Assembly: GCA_943323545.2 (NCBI GenBank)
Contig: CALPIE020000013.1
Location: forward strand, 1-33,933
Direction of reading: 5' to 3'
DNA length: 33,933 nt
From: Bifidobacterium breve
GTDB taxonomy: Bacteria; Bacteroidota; Bacteroidia; Flavobacteriales; Flavobacteriaceae
Made by a program: the position numbers and the translations under genes. Positions 1 through 9,108 of the stretch are shown here, piece after piece; within the stretch, counting starts at the first letter, position 1; every line of letters starts with the position of its first letter. The notes beneath the pieces were generated by a model. It did no database searches. It was given only the letters and a program-made list of their open reading frames with translations, and had not been told where the DNA came from.

Positions 1-183
1 ATCATCAATGTTGGATATAAAAAAGAAGAAATTATAATTGCCTTAAATGGGATTGCAAATCATACGATTCAAAAATCAAATGCTGATTTCGGAAACGGAA
101 ATAGCGCTTTACTTTTTTTAGAATCGCTATCTAATAATGACATTTGGAAGATCAATCATCAAAAGCAGTTTGGCGAAATTTAA
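1..183 (+). CDS. C-terminal end of a probable UDP-GlcNAc 2-epimerase (partial)
   Basis: Frame 1 is open from the window edge to TAA at 181-183 and gives 60 residues. The segment NVGYKKEEIIIALNG followed by FGNGNSALLFLESL resembles the end of non-hydrolysing or hydrolysing UDP-GlcNAc 2-epimerases (WecB/NeuC type). In those proteins a GDGNAS-like nucleotide-contact loop is followed by a last helix. Such enzymes make UDP-ManNAc or free ManNAc for surface glycans, including nonulosonic acids. The gene ends 9 bases before the next start, so it probably belongs to the same polysaccharide operon. Only the tail is present, so the family call is tentative and the exact reaction cannot be told. Confidence 0.5.
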   Translation: MINVGYKKEEIIIALNGIANHTIQKSNADFGNGNSALLFLESLSNNDIWKINHQKQFGEI

Positions 184-192
184 AAGTAAACA

Positions 193-1575
193 ATGAAAAA
201 GCTTGGCGTTGTTATCACTGACGGTGTAGGATATCGAAACTTTATTCTAAGTGACTTTTTGCTTGAAGCAGAAAAATCATTTGATGAAGTGGTTATTCTT
301 TCCTTTTTGCCGAAATCAGTTTACACGACGAATTGCAGAGTAATCGAATTAGAAGCTTTTCAAGAAAGTTTTAAAACGTGGTTTTTCAGAAAGTTGAAAG
401 ACGTAGGCCATTTAAAATTGCATCAAAAAAATAATTTCGGAATTCAAGACAACCTAAAAACAAATAAGACACAAACAAAGAATACTAGAGGTTTTGCTAC
501 GCGATTTATTTTTAAATTAACAACCTTTTTTCACTCGGAAAGTTTTATAAGACAAGTAAATTCATGGCAACAATTTACCTTTAAAAATAATCCTATAACA
601 AAACAACAAGGTAGATTATTAAAAGAAGAACAATTTGATTTGCTATTTTTTACGCATCAACGACCGCCATACATTGCTACTTTAGTATATGAAGCCGAAA
701 AGTTAAAGTTGAAAACCGCTTGTTTTATTTTTAGTTGGGACAATTTGGCATCTAAAGGAAGAATGGCAGCGAATTTTGATTTTTATCTGGTTTGGAGTGA
801 TTTAATGAAACTTGAATTGCAGCAATTTTATTCCAAAGTACAATCAAATGCTATTAAAGTGGTTGGAACGCCGCAATTCGAACCGTATGTTTTGGACAGA
901 TATAAAACAACCAAAGAACATTTTTTTTCCAAATTTGATTTAGACGTCAACAAAAAAACAATTTGTTTTAGTTGTGGCGATAAATCAACCAGTCGAAACG
1001 ACGAATTGTATATCGAAACTATTGCAAACGCAATTATAAACAATCAAATTGGAAATGTAAATTTTATCGTTCGCACGTCACCTGCGGAAGATCCAATACG
1101 TTTTGAAGCTTTTATTACTAGATTTCCATTCATAAAATGGAATTATCCAAAATGGCCTCTTTCCCGAAAAGGACATCAGGAAGAATGGTCGCAACGAATT
1201 CCGTCTGTAGAAGATGTGAAAGATCTTAGAGCGCTTTTAGAATTTTCCGATTTGAATATTAATATGCTTTCTACCATGAGTCTGGATTTTATTCAATTCG
1301 GAAAACCGGTAATCAATACGGTTTTCGGTAATGCAACCAACGGCTTATACGACGATCAACGGTTTTTAAAATACGAACATATTGTAAATGTGGTCAACAG
1401 CAAGGCAACGAAGATTGCAAAAAATGAAAAAGAACTAATAGATGAAATCAACGATTATTTGAACAATCCATCAGCAGATGCTGAGAACAGAGCAAATCTT
1501 TTAAAATTACAAGTCAGCAAACCATTATCAGCAACTGGAAAAAGAATCGCAGCAACCTTATCAAAATGGGCGTAA
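193..1575 (+). CDS. GT-B-like surface-carbohydrate biosynthesis protein
   Basis: 460 aa with ATG at 193. I do not recognise a named gene. The middle (about residues 165-230) has FSWDNLASKG and then YLVWSDLMKLEL, with VVGTPQFEPY further on. This pattern is seen in GT-B-fold proteins related to CDP-glycerol transferases and 'surface carbohydrate biosynthesis' proteins. The C-terminal half has a Rossmann-like stretch (FSCGDKSTSRND, about 257-268) and a late block LNINMLSTMSLDFIQFGKPV (about 352-371), where GT-B enzymes bind the nucleotide sugar. There is no signal peptide or clear membrane segment, so it is probably cytosolic. Its last 10 bases overlap the next glycosyltransferase gene, implying coupled translation. 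A role in transferring a sugar or polyol phosphate is inferred. Confidence 0.6.
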   Translation: MKKLGVVITDGVGYRNFILSDFLLEAEKSFDEVVILSFLPKSVYTTNCRVIELEAFQESFKTWFFRKLKDVGHLKLHQKNNFGIQDNLKTNKTQTKNTRGFATRFIFKLTTFFHSESFIRQVNSWQQFTFKNNPITKQQGRLLKEEQFDLLFFTHQRPPYIATLVYEAEKLKLKTACFIFSWDNLASKGRMAANFDFYLVWSDLMKLELQQFYSKVQSNAIKVVGTPQFEPYVLDRYKTTKEHFFSKFDLDVNKKTICFSCGDKSTSRNDELYIETIANAIINNQIGNVNFIVRTSPAEDPIRFEAFITRFPFIKWNYPKWPLSRKGHQEEWSQRIPSVEDVKDLRALLEFSDLNINMLSTMSLDFIQFGKPVINTVFGNATNGLYDDQRFLKYEHIVNVVNSKATKIAKNEKELIDEINDYLNNPSADAENRANLLKLQVSKPLSATGKRIAATLSKWA

Positions 1576-2645
1576 ATCAAAAAATAGCCGTGCTCTGCAA
1601 CTACCAACTTTTGCCCGAAAGAGTAGGTGGAATGGATTATTTCTTTTGGTTGTTCGATAAGCGATGTAAAGAAAACAACATTCAGGTCGATTGGTTTTTT
1701 CCGAACGCGTCATCTCATGATGGTTATAAAAATTTGTCTATTACGTCTTGCAATTATGAAAATATTGAACATTTTTTTACGAATAAAGTAGTAAATAACG
1801 AGTCGAATTATTCGCATGTCATTACGCATTTTATAGAAGTGTGCTCACCAATTTTCAAAAAAATGAAGTTGACGACCAATGCAAAAATAATAGTTGTCGA
1901 TCACAATCCGCGACCAATTTCAGGTTTTAAGTTATTGAAAAAAATAGAGAAAAGAATAAAAGGAATTCTCTATTTAAAGTATATAGACATTTTAATTAGC
2001 GTTTCCAATTATTCTAAAAATCAATTAATTAAAGAGTTTGGCGCCAGCGTTAATAAAAAAAATAAAGTCATTTACAACGGATTGGAAATTAGTAAATTCG
2101 TCAAGAAAACTGATTTTAAATTCAAAGGAAAGTTCATTGTCGCATCTCACTTAAGAAAGGATAAGGGAATTCAGGATGTAATAATTGCAGTTTCTAATTT
2201 AAAACAAAAGAAGCCCTTAAATTTTACCATCGATATATATGGGAATGGTTATTATGAAGGTGTTTTAAAAGAATTAGTTATAAATCTTTCTTTGGAAAGC
2301 GTTTTTGAATTTAAAGGGAATAGTCCTAATTTATTTGAGATTTATTGTAAATATGATTACCTCATTCATCCTTCACATGGAGAAACATTTTGCTATTCGG
2401 TGGTTGAAAGTCTATTGTGTAATTTGCCTGTAATTACTAACAATCACGGAAATGTTTTACAATTAATTACCAATAGCAACAATGGTTATTTATACGAAGA
2501 AGGTCGAATAGAGCAATTAGAAAAAATAATACAGAAAGTAGTAAATAAGGAAATGGCTATTGAGAATGGACTTCTTAAGGAGTCTAAAGTATTTAAATTA
2601 TCTTTGGATGCTATGGTTAATAATTATTTAAGTCTATTGGAATAA
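1566..2645 (+). CDS. Glycosyltransferase family 4 protein
   Basis: 359 aa with a GT-B fold of the GT1/GT4 superfamily. The N-terminal Rossmann half begins KIAVLCNYQLLP and carries a GG loop at 21-22. The C-terminal half begins near 188 (KFIVASHLRKDKGIQDV, the start of the donor domain). The GT4 EX7E motif is E273...E281 within HGETFCYSVVES. It should be cytosolic or peripheral at the inner membrane, adding a sugar from a nucleotide donor to the lipid-linked repeat unit. Donor and acceptor cannot be read from sequence. The start overlaps the preceding stop by 10 bases. A 139-base gap with a hairpin follows, so it may be the last gene of its transcript. Confidence 0.85.
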   Translation: MGVNQKIAVLCNYQLLPERVGGMDYFFWLFDKRCKENNIQVDWFFPNASSHDGYKNLSITSCNYENIEHFFTNKVVNNESNYSHVITHFIEVCSPIFKKMKLTTNAKIIVVDHNPRPISGFKLLKKIEKRIKGILYLKYIDILISVSNYSKNQLIKEFGASVNKKNKVIYNGLEISKFVKKTDFKFKGKFIVASHLRKDKGIQDVIIAVSNLKQKKPLNFTIDIYGNGYYEGVLKELVINLSLESVFEFKGNSPNLFEIYCKYDYLIHPSHGETFCYSVVESLLCNLPVITNNHGNVLQLITNSNNGYLYEEGRIEQLEKIIQKVVNKEMAIENGLLKESKVFKLSLDAMVNNYLSLLE

Positions 2646-2723
2646 GTAAAAATATATCGAGATAAACATAAATTGATTATAACATGAGATAGCAAGCATT
2701 TAGAGTTCAAAATTGTATTGTAA

Positions 2724-2746
2724 AATTGAAAAAGTAATTTTCAATT
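2724..2746 (+). terminator. AT-rich stem-loop, possible terminator after the GT4 gene
   Basis: AATTGAAAA (2724-2732) and TTTTCAATT (2738-2746) are perfect 9-base inverted arms around a 5-base loop, in the 139-base gap between the GT4 and MBOAT genes. It has only one G-C pair and no strong T-run after it, so as a terminator it would be weak. A protein-binding palindrome is the alternative. Confidence 0.35.
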
Positions 2747-2777
2747 GATTAAAAATTCCTTAATTAGGTAAAATTTG
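2745..2777 (+). promoter_or_regulatory. Possible Bacteroidota-type promoter for the MBOAT gene
   Basis: TTG at 2745-2747 lies 21 bases before TAAAATTTG (2769-2777). The Bacteroidota consensus is TTG, 17-23 bases, TANNTTTG; here the -7 box has one extra base between TA and TTTG. The start codon follows at 2785, so the transcript would be almost leaderless. The match is imperfect. Confidence 0.3.
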
Positions 2778-2784
2778 TAGTAGT

Positions 2785-4218
2785 ATGTTTTTTAATTCTT
2801 TAAGCTTTGCTGTTTTTCTCCCAATTGTATTTTTTACTTATTGGTTTATTGCTAATAAATCCAAAAACACACAAAATAGTATTTTAATTATAGCTAGTTA
2901 TTATTTCTACTCTTGTTGGGATTGGCGTTTCCTTTTTTTACTTGTCTTTTCTACATTCTTGGATTATTTTACAGCAATTAAAATAGAATATAGCACCAAC
3001 GAAAAGCTTAGAAAATTTTGGTTTTGGTTATGTATTATCATCAATTTGGGATTTCTTGGCGTTTTCAAATACTACAACTTTTTTGTCAGTTCTTTTTCGG
3101 AGTTGTTACATCAAGTAGGTTTTAATTCCAATCCGGTTTTACTGAATATAATTCTTCCCGTTGGAATTTCATTTTACACTTTCCACGGCTTATCCTATAT
3201 TATTGATATTTATAACAAAAAAATAAAAGCAGAACATAACTTTGTTGATTACTCTCTTTTTGTTTCGTATTTTCCTTTGCTTGTAGCAGGACCCATTGAA
3301 AGAGCTACTCATTTATTGCCACAATTAAAAATCAAAAGAGCATTTAACTTTGAAAAAGCCAAAGAAGGAATACATCAAATTATTTGGGGTTTGGTTAAGA
3401 AAGTTATTATTGCGGATACTTGCGCTATGTATGCCAATCAAATTTTTGACAATTATTCCACTATGAATTCCTTGTCTTTAATTTTAGGAGCGGTTTATTT
3501 CGCATTCCAAATTTATGGTGATTTCTCGGGTTATTCCGATATCGCTTTGGGGACTTCTAAACTCTTCGGAATTGATTTGTTGCGAAATTTTAATTATCCT
3601 TATTTTTCTAGAGATATTGCCGAGTTTTGGCGAAAATGGCACATTTCTTTATCGTCGTGGTTTAGAGACTATTTGTACATCCCACTAGGCGGTAGTCAAG
3701 GAGGAATGTGGAGGAAGGTGAGAAATACGTTTATCATTTTTTTAGTAAGCGGATTTTGGCATGGGGCGAATTGGACATTTATAGTTTGGGGTTTGATAAA
3801 TGCCCTTTATTTCATGCCGCTTCTATTATCAAACAGGAACAGAATCAATACCGATGTTATAAGTTTAACACTAAATCGCAATTCCATCAGGACAGTTTTT
3901 AGTATCGTTTTTACGTTTGTTTTGACTTGTTTTGCATGGATATTTTTTAGATCAAAATCAATTGCCGATGCTATAGCATACATTAAACGTATTTTTACAA
4001 ACAAAAGTTTTGCCTCTCAGTATTTTAATTTTGAAAGATACAATTATGAGATTTTGATATTGATCGGATTTTTTGTTTTGGTAGAATGGAATTACAGGCA
4101 TAAAATAGAACCCATTTCAGGTAAGAACAGTTACTTAAGATTAGTACTATGTATAGGTTCGTTAATTGCTTTAGGTGTGTATTCTGATTATAAATCATTC
4201 ATTTATTTTCAATTTTAA
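2785..4218 (+). CDS. MBOAT family O-acyltransferase (AlgI/DltB-like)
   Basis: 477 aa polytopic inner-membrane protein of the MBOAT family. Members of the AlgI/DltB branch move acyl groups, usually acetyl, across the membrane for O-acylation of polysaccharides. Diagnostic motifs are DFSGYSDIA (246-254), FWRKWHISLSSWFRDYLYIP (281-300) and SGFWHGANW (322-330), with the expected catalytic His326. ATG is at 2785. The stop shares one base with the next start (TAATG), and the next product is an SGNH-like, DltD/AlgJ-type partner. That matches the usual MBOAT-SGNH pairing. Inferred role: O-acetylation of the polysaccharide made by this cluster. Confidence 0.92.
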   Translation: MFFNSLSFAVFLPIVFFTYWFIANKSKNTQNSILIIASYYFYSCWDWRFLFLLVFSTFLDYFTAIKIEYSTNEKLRKFWFWLCIIINLGFLGVFKYYNFFVSSFSELLHQVGFNSNPVLLNIILPVGISFYTFHGLSYIIDIYNKKIKAEHNFVDYSLFVSYFPLLVAGPIERATHLLPQLKIKRAFNFEKAKEGIHQIIWGLVKKVIIADTCAMYANQIFDNYSTMNSLSLILGAVYFAFQIYGDFSGYSDIALGTSKLFGIDLLRNFNYPYFSRDIAEFWRKWHISLSSWFRDYLYIPLGGSQGGMWRKVRNTFIIFLVSGFWHGANWTFIVWGLINALYFMPLLLSNRNRINTDVISLTLNRNSIRTVFSIVFTFVLTCFAWIFFRSKSIADAIAYIKRIFTNKSFASQYFNFERYNYEILILIGFFVLVEWNYRHKIEPISGKNSYLRLVLCIGSLIALGVYSDYKSFIYFQF

Positions 4219-5093
4219 TGAGAAGGTTTTTAATTTATATTGTGAGTATTATAGCTGTCATTTTAATTAGTGCCATAGTGTTAGATGTATTATATACATT
4301 GGTTTATTTGCAAACCGATTGCAGAAATAAAATTGTAAATATCTATAACACAAAAAGTAAAAAATTTGATGTTGTATTTTTAGGTTCTTCCCGAGCCAAT
4401 AATCATTTTGTTGCAAAGCTGTTCAATGACAAAGGATTAAAATCGTTTAATTATGGCATGAGTGGTTCTCGGTTAGAAGAATCGGCTTTGATGTTAAAAC
4501 TAATGCTAGAACGGAATTATAAAATTAAAAATATAATTGTTGAAGTCGATTTAAATATCAATTCTAACGGTTATTCGGAAGGTACAAGAGCTCGATTCAT
4601 GCCCTTCATCCATCAATCAGAGACCATAAGAAATCATTATAAAGATATTCCTGAATTTAATAAGTTGTATTATATTCCATTTTATAGGTATATAAATTAT
4701 GATGCTAAAATTGGCTTTAGAGAAATGTTTTTTTCTTTAACCCAAAAAAAATCAAGCGATATGTTCGACTATGGTTTTTATGCTTTAAGCAATCAGGGAC
4801 AAAAACTGGCAATGAACATAGAGGAGCGATTACCAAAAAAAAATAAAGCGTACGAGGAAATAAAAGAAATTTGCAAAAAAAATAACATTAATTTAATTGC
4901 TTTAACCACACCAGTTTGCCAAAATACCACTAATATGGAGTATTTTAAACAAGTTGCTGAACTTTATCCAGAAGTACATAATTATGAAAAAGCCGTAACA
5001 GAAGATGAATATTTTTCAAGTTGTGGTCACATGAATGTAAAAGGAGCAAAAAAACTAACAGCTATAATTTTAAAAGATTTTTTTAATAGGTAA
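4218..5093 (+). CDS. SGNH-like partner of the MBOAT acyltransferase
   Basis: 291 aa. An N-terminal membrane anchor (about 4-30) is followed by an extracytoplasmic domain. VVFLGSSRANNHF (52-64) matches block I of SGNH-like DltD/AlgJ proteins with a nucleophile Ser at 57/58. FNYGMSGSR (77-85) fits block II, and GHMNVKGAKKL (270-280) gives the catalytic His271. The acidic residue normally three places before this His (DxxH) is Ser268, so the triad appears incomplete. The start overlaps the MBOAT stop by one base. It probably takes the acyl group delivered by the MBOAT protein and transfers it to the glycan. An A9 tract at 4835-4843 is a possible slippage site. DltD-like is a likeness, not an identity. 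Confidence 0.75.
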   Translation: MRRFLIYIVSIIAVILISAIVLDVLYTLVYLQTDCRNKIVNIYNTKSKKFDVVFLGSSRANNHFVAKLFNDKGLKSFNYGMSGSRLEESALMLKLMLERNYKIKNIIVEVDLNINSNGYSEGTRARFMPFIHQSETIRNHYKDIPEFNKLYYIPFYRYINYDAKIGFREMFFSLTQKKSSDMFDYGFYALSNQGQKLAMNIEERLPKKNKAYEEIKEICKKNNINLIALTTPVCQNTTNMEYFKQVAELYPEVHNYEKAVTEDEYFSSCGHMNVKGAKKLTAIILKDFFNR

Positions 5094-5097
5094 ATGA

Positions 5098-6243
5098 ATG
5101 AAAATAGGATTTCTAACACTTGAATATCCGCATCCTAAAACAGGTGTATCTGGCGGTATAGGCACTAGTATTTTAAATTTGGCTAAAGGATTGGTAGCGC
5201 TGGGTCATGAAGTGAATGTCGTTGTTTTAGGTCAAGCTAAAGATGCTGTTTTTCATGATAATGGCATCACATTTTACAGCATCCAAAACATAAAATTCAA
5301 AGGATTATCACTATTGTTAACGCAAAAAAAAGTTGAAAGGTTAATCAACAAACTCGTCTCAGCAAATAGAATTGATCTTATTGAAGCTCATGATTGGTCA
5401 GGGATTACTGCTTTTATAAATCCGAAATGTCCAGTTATAATTCGCCTTAATGGCACCGATACCTATTTTTGTCATTTAGAAAACCGACCTGTAAAATGGA
5501 AGAATAAATTTTTAGAAAACCGCGGGTTGCAAAAAGCCGATGGAATAATTTCGGTGAGTAATTTTACAGCTGAACTAACCAAAAAATTATTTCATTTAAA
5601 AACACCCATTACCGTCATTCCAAATGCTATCGATACCAATCAATTTGAAGCTGCAATTGAGCCGAATAATTCAGAAACCATTTTATATTTTGGAACTTTA
5701 ATTAGGAAGAAAGGCCTTTTAGAATTGCCATTTATTTTTAATGAAGTAGTCAAAAAGAGACCAACAGCCAAGTTGCTTTTGGTCGGTAAAGATGCTTCCG
5801 ACATTGCCACGAACAGCAAATCTACTTGGCAATTAATGCAACCCTTATTCGAGAATGAAGCCATAAAGAATGTTACTTATTTGGGCGTAGTATCATATGC
5901 TGAAATTAAAAGCACCATTCAACAAGCTACACTTTGTGTTTTCCCTACATTTGCTGAAGCATTACCTGTATCATGGTTGGAAGCAATGGCCATGCAAAAA
6001 CCAATTGTAGCTTCCAATATTGGTTGGGCGACCGATATTGTCGACAATGGAAGTGATGGTTATCTGGTTCATCCAAATAATCACAACCAATTTGCAGATC
6101 GAATCCTGGAATTACTACAAGACAAAAATTTACAATTGCAAATCGGAAATAAAGCGCGGCAAAAAATCATAGAAAAGTTCAGTATTGAAAGTGTTGCTGC
6201 CCAATCAGTTGCCTTTTACAATCAATTTCTTAACAAGGAATAA
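5098..6243 (+). CDS. Glycosyltransferase family 4 protein
   Basis: 381 aa, GT-B fold. The N-terminal glycine loop SGGIGTS (18-24) binds the acceptor side. SVSNFTAEL (152-160) and IPNAIDTNQF (174-183) form the interdomain region typical of GT4. The C-terminal donor domain starts at about 194 (ILYFGTLIRKKG), and the EX7E motif is E287...E295 in FAEALPVSWLEAM. It is a retaining glycosyltransferase expected to act on the cytosolic face. ATG at 5098 follows the previous stop by 4 bases; another ATG at 5094 is out of frame. The stop overlaps the next start as TAATG, so it is coupled to the GT2 gene after it. Confidence 0.9.
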   Translation: MKIGFLTLEYPHPKTGVSGGIGTSILNLAKGLVALGHEVNVVVLGQAKDAVFHDNGITFYSIQNIKFKGLSLLLTQKKVERLINKLVSANRIDLIEAHDWSGITAFINPKCPVIIRLNGTDTYFCHLENRPVKWKNKFLENRGLQKADGIISVSNFTAELTKKLFHLKTPITVIPNAIDTNQFEAAIEPNNSETILYFGTLIRKKGLLELPFIFNEVVKKRPTAKLLLVGKDASDIATNSKSTWQLMQPLFENEAIKNVTYLGVVSYAEIKSTIQQATLCVFPTFAEALPVSWLEAMAMQKPIVASNIGWATDIVDNGSDGYLVHPNNHNQFADRILELLQDKNLQLQIGNKARQKIIEKFSIESVAAQSVAFYNQFLNKE

Positions 6244-7787
6244 TGGAAATATATTTTAAAGAATATACCTCTAAAAAAGGCGAAATCATCCTTTACGTTG
6301 GCAATCCCAATCTCGAAAAGTTAGAACAACTTTCGTATGGTTTTGGCGATATTTGGCATTCGTCTTTTGAACAAGGTTTTAAAAATGCGTTTCCCGAAAT
6401 TGCTTACCAAGTTTTTGTATTTTTTTGGTATGTAAATGACTTTGAAAATCTTGATGAAAGTATTAGTTGGCGGTTGAATCCGAGTCATTTCTGCATCCGG
6501 AAATCGGTTTGGGAACAATTTGGCGGTTTTGATTCCGATTACAAAAATCCACAATTAGCAGCATTCGATTTTGCCTTCAATGCCTTACGAAATAGAGGAG
6601 CAATTACAATGTATTGCAAAGGTTTGTTCTCAAATACCCAAAACGAATTACTTCCGATATCCGTCAAAGAACGTTATATTTTTTATAGAAAAAACTTTAA
6701 ATTAGAACATTCCATTTTTATGTTGTACCGAAAAGGCATTTGGAATTGGAAAGAATGGAATGCTTTTTTATACGCTAGGAAAAACTACAAAATTCGTCCA
6801 AAGCAAAGTGTGCTTCCACCGAGAACATTAAACAAAATTGAAGGAAATCCCACGGTAAGTTATATCATTCCGACGATGATGCGTCAAGATTTCACCTTGA
6901 ATTTATTAAACGATTTAAAAAACCAAACCTACAAACCAACTCAAGTTGTTGTGGTGGATGCAACACCGGAAAACAGTCGCGATACATCACTTTACAATCC
7001 TGCTGATTATCCTTTTGAAGTAGTTTTCAAATGGCAACAATCTAAAGGAAGTTGCCGTGCCCGAAATGAAGCCATCGATTTATGTACGGGCGATTTTATT
7101 GTTTTCGGAGATGATGATATCCGAATTCCACCCAACTTTATAGAAAATCACATTCGTTTATTGCAAACCTATAATGCTGGTGCTTGCAATGGGTTGGATA
7201 TTCGTGCCGATCATCAAAAGCAAAACCTGGATGATTTAGAAAAAAAGCTTGCCGATTTTGACAATCAACGATGGCAAGTGGGCGCCACACAAAGTTTTAG
7301 CAATGCCAATTCGTGTGTGAAAAGAGAACACGTATTACAATTGGTTGGCAACGATATCAATTATGACGGCGGCTATGGTGAAGATAGTGATTTCGGAATA
7401 TCATTAACCAAAATTGGCGTGACCGTTTTACACAATCCGTTTTCGGCTAATCTACATTTAAAACCACCCATTGGAGGGTATCGTTTTTGGGGAGCCCAGT
7501 CAAAAATCCTAGGAAAAAAACGAAAAGTACAACCATGGGAATTGGATGTACCTGTTAAACGAATTCGTCCTGTACCGAGTCCGACGATTATGTATCAAAT
7601 TCTAAAACAGTTCACACCCGAATTGTATACCGAATACAAACACAAGTATTTTGCAATGTATTTGTTTAAAGGAAATAAGTGGGAAATTCCACTAAAGCTA
7701 ATCAAACTTCCGTATCGATTATTGCAATTTGATAAATCGGTTTTTTATGCCAAAAAATTAATTCAGTTAGGAAAAAGAACAAAATAA
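6243..7787 (+). CDS. Double GT2-like protein: degenerate half plus complete GT2 domain
   Basis: 514 aa. Residues 203-400 are a complete GT-A/GT2 domain: TVSYIIPT start, VVVVDATPENS, the metal-binding DDD at 290-292 (VFGDDDIRIP) and the catalytic ED at 380-381 (GYGEDSDFG). Residues 1-130 look like the back half of another GT2 domain: NPSHFCIRKSVWEQFGGFD (79-97) and then AAFDFAFNALRNRGA (106-120). These occupy the place of the acceptor loop and ED motif, but the acidic pair is not kept and no nucleotide-binding start precedes it. The protein may therefore be an inactive half fused to an active transferase. Coupled by TAATG to the GT4 gene before it. Confidence 0.85.
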   Translation: MEIYFKEYTSKKGEIILYVGNPNLEKLEQLSYGFGDIWHSSFEQGFKNAFPEIAYQVFVFFWYVNDFENLDESISWRLNPSHFCIRKSVWEQFGGFDSDYKNPQLAAFDFAFNALRNRGAITMYCKGLFSNTQNELLPISVKERYIFYRKNFKLEHSIFMLYRKGIWNWKEWNAFLYARKNYKIRPKQSVLPPRTLNKIEGNPTVSYIIPTMMRQDFTLNLLNDLKNQTYKPTQVVVVDATPENSRDTSLYNPADYPFEVVFKWQQSKGSCRARNEAIDLCTGDFIVFGDDDIRIPPNFIENHIRLLQTYNAGACNGLDIRADHQKQNLDDLEKKLADFDNQRWQVGATQSFSNANSCVKREHVLQLVGNDINYDGGYGEDSDFGISLTKIGVTVLHNPFSANLHLKPPIGGYRFWGAQSKILGKKRKVQPWELDVPVKRIRPVPSPTIMYQILKQFTPELYTEYKHKYFAMYLFKGNKWEIPLKLIKLPYRLLQFDKSVFYAKKLIQLGKRTK

Positions 7788-7807
7788 GAAATTATTAAAA
7801 ATATAGA

Positions 7808-9106
7808 ATGAAGAATTTTTTTAAAAACAATTGGATGGTAATTGTAATATTCATTTTTCTCATTAGCATTAAGTTTTATTTTTTGCAGCTAACGAGTGCA
7901 GGAAATAATTATAGTAAAGATGTGGTTTATAATAATGGAGATGCGGGCCATTATTATACAATTGCAGAAAATATTTTTAAATTTCATGTTTATTCCGATG
8001 ATAATTCTGCTAATCCTAACGAATCGGCAACATGGCGCGCACCATTTTGGCCTTTTCTATTATCACTTTTATTTTATTTTTCTAAAAGTCCACTTACAAT
8101 TATTATTTGTAAATCGTTGTTAGAAATAGGATTAATTGTGCTTGGTTTGTACTTTTTTAAAAAGAAATCTGGCATTAATAATTTAGTTCTTTGTCTTTTT
8201 TTAGTGCTTTTTATTGAACCACAATATTTAAAATATTCGGTCACTTTTCTTTCAGAAAGTCTCACAGCAGTTTTAATTTTTCTATTGGCTATTTTCTTTA
8301 TTTTTCAAAATGATAAAAAAAGATATTCTATTCTGATTCCGATATTATCAGCAATAATAGTGCTTTGTCATCCTGTTTCGTTTTTTTTCGTTATAACCCT
8401 ATTTGGAATTTATTTGCTACTCCTTTTAAAAAGCAATTTTAAAGTGGTGTTAATTCATGGATTGTTTTTTTTCCTTTTAGTATTTTCATGGCCATTAAGA
8501 AATTTCAAAACGTTTAATGAAAGATTTTATTTAACAGCTTCACAAGGGGCAACATTTTCTAAAGGATGGAATGAAAAGGTAATCAGTAATTTCAACAATG
8601 TAGATGGCGACTTAGCGGATGAGTCAATTAATTTGAAGTATTTAAATCCATCAAATAGTAAGCAAAATAATACGGTTTTAGAAAATAGTAAATTATATAA
8701 GGAAGCTACATTTAAGTTTATTGAAACATTAACCTTTTCACAGAAATTACAAATCGCATTTAAAAAAGTTAAATCTAATTTTATTCCTTACCCAGAAAAA
8801 CCAAAATCCGTTTTTATTGAACATATTGCAATACTATTTAGAATTTTATATTTATTTGTTTTTGTACAAATGACTTATAGATTAGTAAAAGGTCAGATTA
8901 ATTTTAATTCCCAAAAGGGCAGGGCCTTACTAGTTGTTTTTTCAATTTTTATTGGACAAATAGTGATGTCTATTTATATATACACTGGTTTACGATTTAA
9001 TGCTATTTATGGATTAACAATGTTATTTGCCTTTTTATATTTGAATTCTAATTTTATTTTGGATGCCATTCCATTTATAAAAACAAAAAAAATATTTAAC
9101 AGTTAA
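7808..9106 (+). CDS. Multi-pass membrane protein, probably GT-C glycosyltransferase (PMT/ArnT-like)
   Basis: 432 aa with a first membrane segment at about 9-28 and roughly nine more hydrophobic segments. After the first segment comes an outside loop with YNNGDAGHYYTIA (41-53) and then ATWRAPFWPFLLSLLFY (74-90). An acidic residue in the first loop followed by an R-x-P-x-x-P-x-L entry into the next helix is the layout of GT-C enzymes that use polyprenyl-phosphate sugars (GT39/GT83-like). The late part (about 230-330) is a soluble loop. It could add a side-chain sugar outside the membrane. The gene sits 20 bases after the GT2 stop and 2 bases before the next start. Without a profile search GT-C is a likely but unproven call. 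Confidence 0.6.
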   Translation: MKNFFKNNWMVIVIFIFLISIKFYFLQLTSAGNNYSKDVVYNNGDAGHYYTIAENIFKFHVYSDDNSANPNESATWRAPFWPFLLSLLFYFSKSPLTIIICKSLLEIGLIVLGLYFFKKKSGINNLVLCLFLVLFIEPQYLKYSVTFLSESLTAVLIFLLAIFFIFQNDKKRYSILIPILSAIIVLCHPVSFFFVITLFGIYLLLLLKSNFKVVLIHGLFFFLLVFSWPLRNFKTFNERFYLTASQGATFSKGWNEKVISNFNNVDGDLADESINLKYLNPSNSKQNNTVLENSKLYKEATFKFIETLTFSQKLQIAFKKVKSNFIPYPEKPKSVFIEHIAILFRILYLFVFVQMTYRLVKGQINFNSQKGRALLVVFSIFIGQIVMSIYIYTGLRFNAIYGLTMLFAFLYLNSNFILDAIPFIKTKKIFNS

Positions 9107-9108
9107 AC

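Noticed and set aside
2646..2784. A small gene in the GT4-MBOAT gap
   Set aside because: The only ATG (2684) is followed by a stop one codon later; no helix or coding pattern is seen.
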